11,740 nucleotides of DNA, from contig CAKKRA010000163.1 of assembly GCA_919902475.1 (NCBI GenBank), forward strand, positions 1 through 11,740, given 5' to 3'. Shown in pieces: positions 7,213-11,740 of this stretch. Position numbers and translations under genes: made by a program. Under the pieces are notes generated by a model. That model did no database searches, was not told where the DNA came from, and saw only the letters and a program-made list of their open reading frames with translations. This stretch comes from Nitrospiria bacterium. Lineage in GTDB: Bacteria; Nitrospirota; CAKKRA01; 9FT-COMBO-42-15. Every line of letters starts with the position of its first letter. Position 1 is the stretch's first letter.

Positions 7213-7511
7213 TGTATACCGTTCTGATTGATGAACTTGTCTTTAAGGAGGATTTTAAAAGTATTGACAGAGCTGACCAGCAAAAGATCATCAAGTCTAT
7301 TCGTAAGAAACTTACAGTATATCCCGAAAAATATGGGCAGCCGCTAAAGGGGAACCTTAAGGGATTGTGGAAACTCAAGGTTAGCAAATATCGGGTTATA
7401 TACGAAATCAAAGGAGAGAAGACATTAGTTTATGTAATAAAGATCGGTTTCAGACGGGATGAAGAGGTATACAAAGAGGCAGTAAAGCGATTAGCACAAT
7501 TAAAAAGATAA
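7212..7511 (+). CDS. RelE/ParE-family toxin
   Basis: The 99-residue protein starts at GTG 7212, sharing one base with the antitoxin stop (TAGTG). It has the RelE fold pattern: YTVLIDELVFKEDFKSID, a helix with IIKSIRKKL, then YPEKYGQPLKGNLKGLWKLK, SKYRVIYEIKG, a strand VYVIKIGFRRDEEVY and a final basic helix. Basic residues in KYRVIYEI and FRRDEEVY sit where RelE enzymes bind mRNA in the ribosomal A site; ParE relatives instead poison gyrase. RelE-type is more likely from the LKGNLKGLWKLKV and GFRRDEEVY segments. The common GHRR form is GFRR here, so the activity should not be assumed. Confidence 0.88.
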   Translation: MYTVLIDELVFKEDFKSIDRADQQKIIKSIRKKLTVYPEKYGQPLKGNLKGLWKLKVSKYRVIYEIKGEKTLVYVIKIGFRRDEEVYKEAVKRLAQLKR

Positions 7512-7542
7512 GGCCTTCCACTTATTTATTCTTGATTTTCAT

Positions 7543-7572
7543 TTGACACTCTCCTTTAAAAAGTGTTATTAA
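7543..7572 (+). promoter_or_regulatory. Candidate promoter upstream of moeA
   Basis: TTGACA (7543-7548) is followed by an 18-base spacer and TATTAA (7567-7572), which matches four of six -10 positions. The -10 overlaps the outer arm of the palindromic element at 7568-7676, so the element would lie in the moeA leader RNA. Confidence 0.35.
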
Positions 7573-7676
7573 TACAAACGAATTAAATTAATGTTAGATG
7601 TAGGGCAAGGCTTTAGCCTTGCTTAAGCAACCCTAAAGGGTTGCCCTACAACAATACATATAACATTTGTATTAAT
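7568..7676. repeat. Nested palindromic (MITE/REP-like) element upstream of moeA
   Basis: Outer arms ATTAATACAAA (7568-7578) and TTTGTATTAAT (7666-7676) are perfect 11-bp inverted repeats. Inside, TGTAGGGCAA (7599-7608) pairs with TTGCCCTACA (7641-7650). The core can also fold into two perfect 8-bp hairpins with 2-base loops: GCAAGGCT/AGCCTTGC (7605-7622) and GCAACCCT/AGGGTTGC (7627-7644). The right side has TAACATT directly next to the outer arm, while the left side has about 12 extra bases between ATTAATACAAA and ATGTTA, so the left looks like it gained a small insertion. There is no coding sequence in the element. Confidence 0.75.
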
Positions 7677-7699
7677 ATCTCAAAAATGGAGTTGATTTA

Positions 7700-8956
7700 A
7701 TGAAGGACATGCTCGGCAGAGATGCGGTTGTCAGCGTAAAAACCGCAAGAGAGATTTTTGATAAAAATTTTAATATTTTACCATTGCAATCAGAGGATAT
7801 TTCTATCACAAGCGCAGCAGGAAGAATTATAGCAAAGGATATTGTTTCGCCTGTTGACCTTCCTGATTTTTATAGGTCAAGCATGGATGGCTATGCTGTC
7901 AGGGCGCAGGATACATTTGGCGCAACAGAGAGCCTTCCTGTATATCTTCAGATAATTGGCGAGGTCTTAATGGGCGAGGAGCTGGGTGTTGTTATTAATA
8001 AAGGGACAGCAGCAAAGATATCAACTGGCGGCATGCTTCCAAAAGGCTCTGATGCAGTTGTAATCCTTGAGCATACGCAGGTAATTGATAAAAATAGCAT
8101 TGAGGCGTTATATTCAGTCGCCCCTGGTGAGAATGTTGTTCAGGCTGGGGAGGATATTAAAAAAGGCGAAGCGCTCGTAAAAAGAGGGCATAAGATAAGG
8201 CCTCAGGATATCGGTGCATTTGCTGGTATAGGCATAGACAGGGTTGCTGTTTATGCCAAACCTAATGTTGCTGTAATCACCACAGGAAATGAGATTGTTG
8301 ATATAAAAGCAAATTCAAAATTGGGTCAGGTGAGAGATATAAATTCCTATTATCTTTCATCGCTGGTAGATAGTGACGGAGGCGTCCCAATTAAAAAAGG
8401 GATAATAAAGGATGACTACTCAGAATTGCGGAGGACAGTTGAAGAATCTTTGTCAGAGGCTGATGTTGTTGTTCTAAGCGGCGGCAGCTCTGTTGGCGCA
8501 AGGGACCTGACTGCAAAGGTTATAAATGACATTGGCAAGCCCGGTGTATTGGTTCACGGCGTCTCAATCAAGCCCGGCAAGCCCACTATAATTGGAGTTG
8601 TTAATAATAAACCTGTTTTTGGTTTGCCCGGACATCCTGTTGCAGTTGGTGTCAGTTATGGGCTTTTTGTAAAAAGGGTAATAAGAAGCATTACAGGTAT
8701 AGCATTGAAGGACGGTGAGTTTGCTGATAGAATGGTAAAGGCGCGGTTATTGAAAAATATTGCATCAGCAAGCGGCAGGGAGGATTATATCAGGATTGAA
8801 ATAAGGAATGAAAATGGTGAATTAACTGCTTTGCCAATACTCGGAAAATCAGGTTTAATAAGCACCCTTGTCAAGGCAACAGGATATCTTGTGATTCCAG
8901 AAAACAGATTAGGCATTGAGGCTGGAGAGATAGTGGATGTTTATTTGTATGACTAA
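7700..8956 (+). CDS. moeA: Molybdopterin molybdenumtransferase MoeA
   Basis: The 418-residue protein is close to the usual MoeA length (E. coli 411). MoeA inserts molybdate into adenylylated molybdopterin in the last step of molybdenum cofactor synthesis, in the cytoplasm. Visible signatures are DFYRSSMDGYAV with the catalytic-type Asp at residue 63, STGGMLPKGSDAVV (108 onward), a TTGNEI strand (194-199) and VRDINSYYL, then SGGSSVGARD (260-269), KPGKPT and FGLPGHPVAVGVSY. The C-terminal domain IV follows. SGGSSVG replaces the commoner SGGVSVG. GGAG lies 8 bases before the ATG. No other molybdenum cofactor gene is adjacent. Presence of the gene implies molybdo- or tungsto-enzymes elsewhere in the genome. 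Confidence 0.95.
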   Translation: MKDMLGRDAVVSVKTAREIFDKNFNILPLQSEDISITSAAGRIIAKDIVSPVDLPDFYRSSMDGYAVRAQDTFGATESLPVYLQIIGEVLMGEELGVVINKGTAAKISTGGMLPKGSDAVVILEHTQVIDKNSIEALYSVAPGENVVQAGEDIKKGEALVKRGHKIRPQDIGAFAGIGIDRVAVYAKPNVAVITTGNEIVDIKANSKLGQVRDINSYYLSSLVDSDGGVPIKKGIIKDDYSELRRTVEESLSEADVVVLSGGSSVGARDLTAKVINDIGKPGVLVHGVSIKPGKPTIIGVVNNKPVFGLPGHPVAVGVSYGLFVKRVIRSITGIALKDGEFADRMVKARLLKNIASASGREDYIRIEIRNENGELTALPILGKSGLISTLVKATGYLVIPENRLGIEAGEIVDVYLYD

Positions 8957-8986
8957 GTAGGGGCGGGTTTGAAACCCGCTCCTACT
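8956..8986. repeat. Palindromic repeat hairpin after moeA
   Basis: AGTAGGGGCGGGTTT (8956-8970) and AAACCCGCTCCTACT (8972-8986) form a 15-bp stem with one G-T wobble, directly at the moeA stop. It may end transcription (TATTTTTAT follows), but its arms GTAGG...CCTAC resemble those of the element at 7599-7650. I read it mainly as a dispersed palindromic repeat. Confidence 0.65.
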
Positions 8987-9287
8987 ATATCCTATTTTTA
9001 TCAAATCTTGTGGTAGGGTGGAACTTAATTGCTTAGAAAAAGTAAAATTCTCCACACTATTGGTAAAAAAATACACTGTAGAACAAATGGTTGAAGCTTC
9101 AAATTTCCTAATATATTGAAAATAAAGAGAAACAAGAAAATATCTTAATTTTGCAAGAGCAGGCACAGTAATTGCTTACAATATAGGATAGTCCCTTGAG
9201 AGGTATAATATCTGTCAAGGGGAGGCGTCTGGCCGCCTTATAAAATATAATGTTTGTAGAAAGATTAATAGCTTTAGGAGTAATCTA
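8987..9287. other. Intergenic stretch without a recognisable gene
   Basis: I find no conserved gene here. A short plus-strand open stretch around 9043-9111 (KFSTLLVKKYTVEQMVEASN) runs into stop codons and may be a gene remnant, but I cannot name it. At 9193-9221 CCCTTGA and TCAAGGG form an inverted repeat around GGTATAAT (9202-9209), an extended -10-like sequence without a good -35. A small AGGCG/CGCCT hairpin follows at 9223-9238. A 12-codon ORF (9250-9288) ends in TAATG, overlapping the next ATG. Confidence 0.4.
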
Positions 9288-9413
<126 letters not shown>

Positions 9414-9440
<27 letters not shown>

Positions 9441-9470
9441 AGAGAGGATAGTTAGGGTCTTTTTGTTTTT
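9414..9470 (+). terminator. Intrinsic terminator 2, long hairpin
   Basis: AAAGACCCTA (9414-9423) pairs with TAGGGTCTTT (9453-9462). An inner palindrome TCTCTTTAAAGAGA (9432-9445) extends the fold, and TTTTGTTTTT follows. It is a strong terminator shape. Two terminators in tandem insulate the small-gene and retroelement region downstream from moeA. Confidence 0.65.
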
Positions 9471-9497
9471 AACCTGCTTTTTATTCCCCTCTATAAT

Positions 9498-9536
9498 CCC
9501 CCTGTATCCCCCTTTAGCAAAGGGGGATACAGGGGG
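9498..9536. repeat. Perfect 18-bp inverted repeat, C/G-run palindrome
   Basis: Left arm CCCCCTGTATCCCCCTTT (9498-9515), loop AGC, right arm AAAGGGGGATACAGGGGG (9519-9536), with no mismatch. It is not followed by a T run. C5-T-rich and A-rich-G5 palindromes of this sort are typical dispersed intergenic repeats rather than terminators. Confidence 0.8.
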
Positions 9537-9723
9537 AGAGGAGATATATAACAGCATACAAAAAAGATAAATTTCTTTTATTTCTTTCCAATATTTTTTA
9601 AACTCAAACCCCTTGTTATTTCACTATTTTTATTAATCCTTAAAACTTTTTTTCTTCCGGTTACCTTCCGGTTACCTTGCACATGTTAGGATGCCTGCGT
9701 AAATAGATAACAAGGAGGGCGAG
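9537..9723. other. AT-rich upstream region of the 72-residue gene, with a tandem 11-mer
   Basis: No gene is visible. CTTCCGGTTAC occurs twice in tandem at 9654-9664 and 9665-9675, immediately before TTGCAC (9677-9682). That could be a -35 with a poor -10 (TAAATA, 9700-9705) after 17 bases. The tandem 11-mer has the position of an activator-binding site, but this is inference. Confidence 0.4.
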
Positions 9724-9942
9724 ATGATTAACAGCATGGACACCTATATTATTCGGGTTTATAGGCGTAATCCAGAAGACCTTAGGGAATTGGTAGGTAT
9801 GGTAGAGGTAGTTGAAAACCAGCAAAAGCAGCCCTTCAGGAGCTATGAAGAGTTATGGGGGATTATGGCTTCAGAGTATGCTGGGGCAAAAAGGCAGTGC
9901 AAGAAAAAGAAGAAAGAAGGCAAAAAAGAGGATGCTCCTTGA
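9724..9942 (+). CDS. Small conserved-looking hypothetical protein (72 aa)
   Basis: A strong ribosome site (AAGGAGG, 5 bases of spacing to the ATG at 9724) supports this gene. The product starts MINSMDTYIIRVYRRNPEDL, continues ELVGMVEVVENQQKQPFRSYEELWGIM and ends in a very basic tail (KRQCKKKKKEGKKEDAP). The pattern YI(I/V)R(I/V)YRR, LVGxVE and a later YEELW resembles small hypothetical proteins I have seen in Nitrospirota and Desulfobacterota genomes, but I know no function. It is the first gene after the double terminator and lies upstream of the secreted peptide and FISUMP genes. A role in the retroelement is not shown. Confidence 0.7.
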   Translation: MINSMDTYIIRVYRRNPEDLRELVGMVEVVENQQKQPFRSYEELWGIMASEYAGAKRQCKKKKKEGKKEDAP

Positions 9943-10024
9943 TATATCCGGCATTATAAAGATGTCGGCAAGGCGACAAAAATATGTCGCCTGGTTGCTT
10001 GTGAGGAGACATATTAAAAGGTAA
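9932..10024 (+). CDS. Possible 30-residue overlapping ORF (doubtful)
   Basis: ATG at 9932 overlaps the end of the 72-residue gene by 11 bases, with AGAGG just upstream, and would give a basic 30-residue peptide ending RRHIKR. It contains a 7-bp hairpin (GGCGACA 9972-9978 with TGTCGCC 9985-9991). Translational coupling could allow expression, but nothing else supports it. Confidence 0.2.
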   Translation: MLLDISGIIKMSARRQKYVAWLLVRRHIKR

Positions 10025-10071
10025 ACTCATCACCATAATAACAGTGTCAAAGATTCAAAGTGTCAGAGTGT

Positions 10072-10120
10072 CATAGCTTTTACTTTGATACTTTGTCACT
10101 ATGTTACTTTGACACTCTTT
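10072..10120. repeat. 49-base direct repeat, copy 1 (leader of the secreted peptide gene)
   Basis: The block starting CATAGCTTTTACTTTGATAC is identical to 10305-10353, 233 bases downstream. Similarity extends into the ribosome site (AAAGGAGGTGAG here, AAAGGAAGTGAG there). In this copy AGAGTGTCA (10065-10073) pairs with TGACACTCT (10110-10118), so a hairpin can form just before the ribosome site. Confidence 0.9.
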
Positions 10121-10139
10121 AAAAGGAGGTGAGTAAACA

Positions 10140-10271
10140 ATGAAAAAGTTCTTAATGACAATTATGCTTTTAATAGCAGTTATGCTTATGAGCAATGTTA
10201 TAGAGGCAAAAGCCTCTGATAACAGCACAGCAGTAGAGGCGCCAGGGTATGAAAGCAAAAACCCATGCTAA
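10140..10271 (+). CDS. Small secreted peptide (43 aa, signal peptide plus about 18-residue mature part)
   Basis: ATG at 10140 has a strong ribosome site (AAGGAGGTGAG, 6 bases of spacing). The peptide begins MKKFLMTIMLLIAVMLMSNV and continues IEAKA, a classic Sec signal peptide with an AxA-type cleavage site after residue 25. The predicted mature part, SDNSTAVEAPGYESKNPC, is 18 residues and ends in its only cysteine. It could be a signalling or structural peptide, a precursor, or the stump of a truncated gene. I recognise no family. The leader of this gene is duplicated before the next small ORF. Confidence 0.6.
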   Translation: MKKFLMTIMLLIAVMLMSNVIEAKASDNSTAVEAPGYESKNPC

Positions 10272-10304
10272 AAAAGGCATCACAAAGTCAAAACAGCAGA
10301 GCGC

Positions 10305-10353
10305 CATAGCTTTTACTTTGATACTTTGTCACTATGTTACTTTGACACTCTTT
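10305..10353. repeat. 49-base direct repeat, copy 2
   Basis: The 49 bases are identical to 10072-10120. They are followed by a variant ribosome site and an ATG at 10376. The left hairpin arm is altered here (AGAGCGCCA in place of AGAGTGTCA), so the hairpin of copy 1 is weakened. The duplicated unit is the leader, not the coding part. Confidence 0.9.
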
Positions 10354-10375
10354 TAAAGGAAGTGAGGGGTAAAAA

Positions 10376-10456
10376 ATGAAACAGAGAAAGGGAAAAACAG
10401 GGAAAATGGGAAACAGTATAAAACAAGTTGATTGGGTTGACAGGTTGATTAGCTGA
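10376..10456 (+). CDS. Possible 26-residue ORF behind the duplicated leader (doubtful)
   Basis: ATG at 10376 follows AAAGGAAGTGAGG and gives a 26-residue, Lys-rich peptide beginning MKQRKGKTGKMGNSIKQVDW. It has no signal peptide and no resemblance to the 43-residue peptide. Its end runs into the inverted repeat at 10427-10512. It may be a decayed second copy of which only the leader survives. Confidence 0.25.
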   Translation: MKQRKGKTGKMGNSIKQVDWVDRLIS

Positions 10457-10512
10457 TTAAGTTGAATAGTGATATTGCAATCAACATAATCAACCTAATA
10501 AACTTAATCAAC
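10427..10512. repeat. Multi-arm inverted repeat just upstream of the FISUMP gene
   Basis: GTTGATT (10427-10433) pairs with AATCAAC (10506-10512), AGGTTGATTA (10442-10451) with TAATCAACCT (10487-10496), and GCTGATT (10452-10458) with AATCAAC (10479-10485, one mismatch). GTTGATT-like units also repeat directly within each half. The fold ends 8 bases before the ribosome site of the lipoprotein gene. Confidence 0.7.
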
Positions 10513-10535
10513 AATATGAAAAGGAGGAAACAAAA

Positions 10536-11291
10536 ATGTTTACGAAAAAAACAAAAATCTTTTTATTATTAATTGCAATGCTCAGCGTCATTACCCTTAC
10601 CGCCTGCGGCGGGGGCAGCGGAGGAGGTTCCTCAGACAGCGGCAGTGGAGATGGCGGCGGTGGGGCAACTACAGTAACCGATATTGACGGCAATGTTTAT
10701 AATACAGTAACCATAGGCACACAGGAATGGATGAAAGAGAACCTTAAGGTAACCAAATACCGCAACGGCGATGCTATACCCACAACTACCTCAAGTATTC
10801 CAAACGATTCCACGTCAAAATACCAATGGGCTTATAATAATGACGAAAGCAATGTTCCTGTCTACGGCAGGCTATACACATGGTATGCAGTAATGGATAA
10901 CAGTAACAGCAGGGGCGGCGTATGCCCCACAGGCTGGCATGTGCCGACTGATCCTGAATGGACAACGCTTACAACTTATCTGGGAGGCGAAGATGTGGCA
11001 GGCGGAAAGATGAAGGAAGCTGGAACAGCCCATTGGAGCAGCTCCAGCACAAGCGATGATAACAGCAGTGGTTTTACAGCGCTTCCAGGTGGTTTCCGTT
11101 ACGGCAATGGGGCATTCAGCAACATTAGCCTCAGCGGTTTCTGGTGGTCGGCTACGGAGATCAATGCAGCACTCGCATGGAGCCGTCACCTGTTCTACAG
11201 TAACACCAATGCAAGCCGTAGCCACAATAGTAAGTACGACGGTTTTAGCGTGCGCTGTGTCAGGGACTTATTAGCAAAAATACCTGTTTAA
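10536..11291 (+). CDS. FISUMP-domain lipoprotein, probable DGR variable protein
   Basis: The 251-residue product has a lipoprotein signal (MFTKKTKIFLLLIAMLSVIT with lipobox LTAC, Cys24), a Gly/Ser linker (25-43) and a FISUMP domain (Fibrobacter succinogenes major paralogous domain). The domain shows DIDGNVYNTVTIGTQEWMKE, NLKVTKYRNGDAIP, GRLYTWYAVMD, CPTGWHVPTDPEW and the closing GFSVRCVRD. FISUMP is related to the C-type-lectin/FGE fold used by many DGR target proteins. Residues 187-236 are dominated by NNC/NNT codons, the mark left by adenine mutagenesis of AAC/AAT template codons. Gly at +2 after the lipid Cys fits outer-membrane or surface display. AAGGAGG lies 8 bases before the ATG. A reverse transcriptase gene follows after 36 bases. 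Confidence 0.9.
   Translation: MFTKKTKIFLLLIAMLSVITLTACGGGSGGGSSDSGSGDGGGGATTVTDIDGNVYNTVTIGTQEWMKENLKVTKYRNGDAIPTTTSSIPNDSTSKYQWAYNNDESNVPVYGRLYTWYAVMDNSNSRGGVCPTGWHVPTDPEWTTLTTYLGGEDVAGGKMKEAGTAHWSSSSTSDDNSSGFTALPGGFRYGNGAFSNISLSGFWWSATEINAALAWSRHLFYSNTNASRSHNSKYDGFSVRCVRDLLAKIPV
11094..11267 (+). other. Putative DGR variable region (VR) of the FISUMP lipoprotein
   Basis: The region covers codons 187-244, from FRYGNG to CVRD. Up to codon 236 it is packed with TAC, AAT, TTC, AGC, AAC, ATT, CTC, ATC, CAC, AGT, ACC and GAC codons, as expected where AAY template codons were diversified. The last 24 bases (GFSVRCVRD part) should be the conserved 3' anchor where mutagenic homing starts. Exact limits need the template repeat, which is outside this window. 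Confidence 0.6.
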
Positions 11292-11322
11292 GCCTGCCTG
11301 TTTATCGGGCAGGTTTTTTTTT
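11292..11322 (+). terminator. Hairpin and T run between the FISUMP gene and the reverse transcriptase
   Basis: CCTGCC (11293-11298) pairs with GGCAGG (11308-11313), plus a T-G wobble, followed by nine T (11314-11322). It is an intrinsic terminator placed right at the stop of the lipoprotein gene. Some DGRs need a hairpin just downstream of the variable region for efficient homing, so this one could serve both roles. Confidence 0.75.
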
Positions 11323-11327
11323 AAAAT

Positions 11328-11740
11328 ATGCAGCTGCAATTATTTGATATTACCGGTAATGCTATTATTGATAAGCAAAATATTGTAACTGATTTATTTC
11401 AGGCATATTTTAATGCACGAAAAAATAAACGCAATACCATCAATGCCCTTGCCTTTGAAAAACATCTTGAATCTAATCTATTTGCTTTACATGAAGAAAT
11501 AATATCGTATAAATACCAACCAAAGAAAAGTATTTGTTTTATAGTAAACAAGCCAGTTAAGCGGGAAATATTTGCCGCAGATTTCCGCGACAGGATTGTT
11601 CATCATTTCATATACAACTACATCTCACCCATTTTTGAAAAGCGCTTCATCCACGATAGTTATAGCTGCCGTGTGGGCAAGGGCACGCATTATGGCATAC
11701 AAAGGGTAAATCATTTTATCCGCTCTTGTTCTGAGAACTA
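11328..11740 (+). CDS. Reverse transcriptase of diversity-generating-retroelement type (5' part; continues past window)
   Basis: An open frame from ATG 11328 runs to the right edge (137 complete codons). It starts MQLQLFDITGNAIIDKQNIV and reaches AYFNARKNKRNTINALAFE, a helix-rich N-terminus, then EIFAADFRDRIVHHFIYNYI (80-99) and SPIFEKRFIHDSYSCRVGKG with a following TH (100-121). The FRDR(V/I)VHH, EPIFE-like, DSY(A/S)CR and GKGTH blocks are the N-terminal motifs of DGR reverse transcriptases, which copy a template repeat with adenine errors into a target gene. Group II intron enzymes have a different spacing and SYGFRPGRS instead. The catalytic YxDD lies beyond the window. An in-frame TAA at 11322-11324 fixes the ATG, yet no ribosome site is visible in the preceding T run. 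Confidence 0.88.
   Translation, partial: MQLQLFDITGNAIIDKQNIVTDLFQAYFNARKNKRNTINALAFEKHLESNLFALHEEIISYKYQPKKSICFIVNKPVKREIFAADFRDRIVHHFIYNYISPIFEKRFIHDSYSCRVGKGTHYGIQRVNHFIRSCSEN

Noticed and set aside
8909..9166. Minus-strand 85-codon frame across the moeA end
   Set aside because: It overlaps the conserved moeA C-terminus and the palindromic repeat, and has no good ribosome site.
10072..10353. CRISPR array
   Set aside because: There are only two copies of the block, separated by 184 bases that contain a gene. No regular short spacers and no cas genes are present.
10872..11225. Minus-strand open frame within the FISUMP gene (117 codons)
   Set aside because: Its Ala/Cys-rich composition is what the antisense of the FISUMP codons would give, and the plus-strand domain is certain.
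11328..11740. Group II intron maturase or retron reverse transcriptase
   Set aside because: The FRDRIVHH and SYSCRVGKGTH motifs fit the DGR class. No intron RNA structure precedes the gene, and a lectin-like-fold target gene lies next to it.

Overview
The window is AT-rich bacterial DNA (by eye about 40% G+C) with good AAGGAGG-type ribosome binding sites, short intergenic gaps and several palindromic repeats between genes. Gene content (TraB-family proteins, a zinc-ribbon YeiH permease, MoeA, a FISUMP lipoprotein, a retroelement reverse transcriptase) and sequence style suggest a Nitrospirota- or Desulfobacterota-like environmental anaerobe. That assignment is an inference from style; no rRNA or other marker gene is present.

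Left part (1-4631): the 3' end of an ArsB/SLC13-type permease on the plus strand converges on a five-gene minus-strand operon. Read in transcription order, the operon is GNAT-like transferase A, TraB-family protein A, GNAT-like transferase B, TraB-family protein B, then a radical SAM/SPASM protein. The first four genes are a tandem duplication of a two-gene cassette. The genes overlap or nearly touch, so they are probably co-transcribed and translationally coupled. A TraB protein (putative GxxH metallo-hydrolase), an acyl- or aminoacyl-transferase-like protein and a radical SAM enzyme together suggest a peptide- or small-molecule-modifying pathway, but no substrate can be named.

Middle part (4632-8956): on the plus strand lie a YeiH-family permease with an N-terminal MJ0042-type zinc ribbon, a 43-residue membrane peptide 13 bases after it, an intrinsic terminator, a universal stress protein, a Phd/YefM-RelE toxin-antitoxin pair with a recognisable promoter, and moeA for molybdenum cofactor synthesis. 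moeA is bracketed by two palindromic repeat elements.

Right part (8957-11740): about 770 bases hold no convincing conserved gene but carry a (CAGA)9 microsatellite behind a plausible start signal, two intrinsic terminators and a perfect 18-bp inverted repeat. Then come small genes: a 72-residue protein, a 43-residue secreted peptide and a 26-residue ORF. The last two share a 49-base identical leader. The window ends with a FISUMP-domain lipoprotein whose C-terminus has the codon make-up of a variable region, followed 36 bases later by the first 137 codons of a reverse transcriptase of the diversity-generating retroelement (DGR) type, cut by the window edge. I read this pair as a DGR. Its template repeat is not visible here and should lie beyond the right edge.
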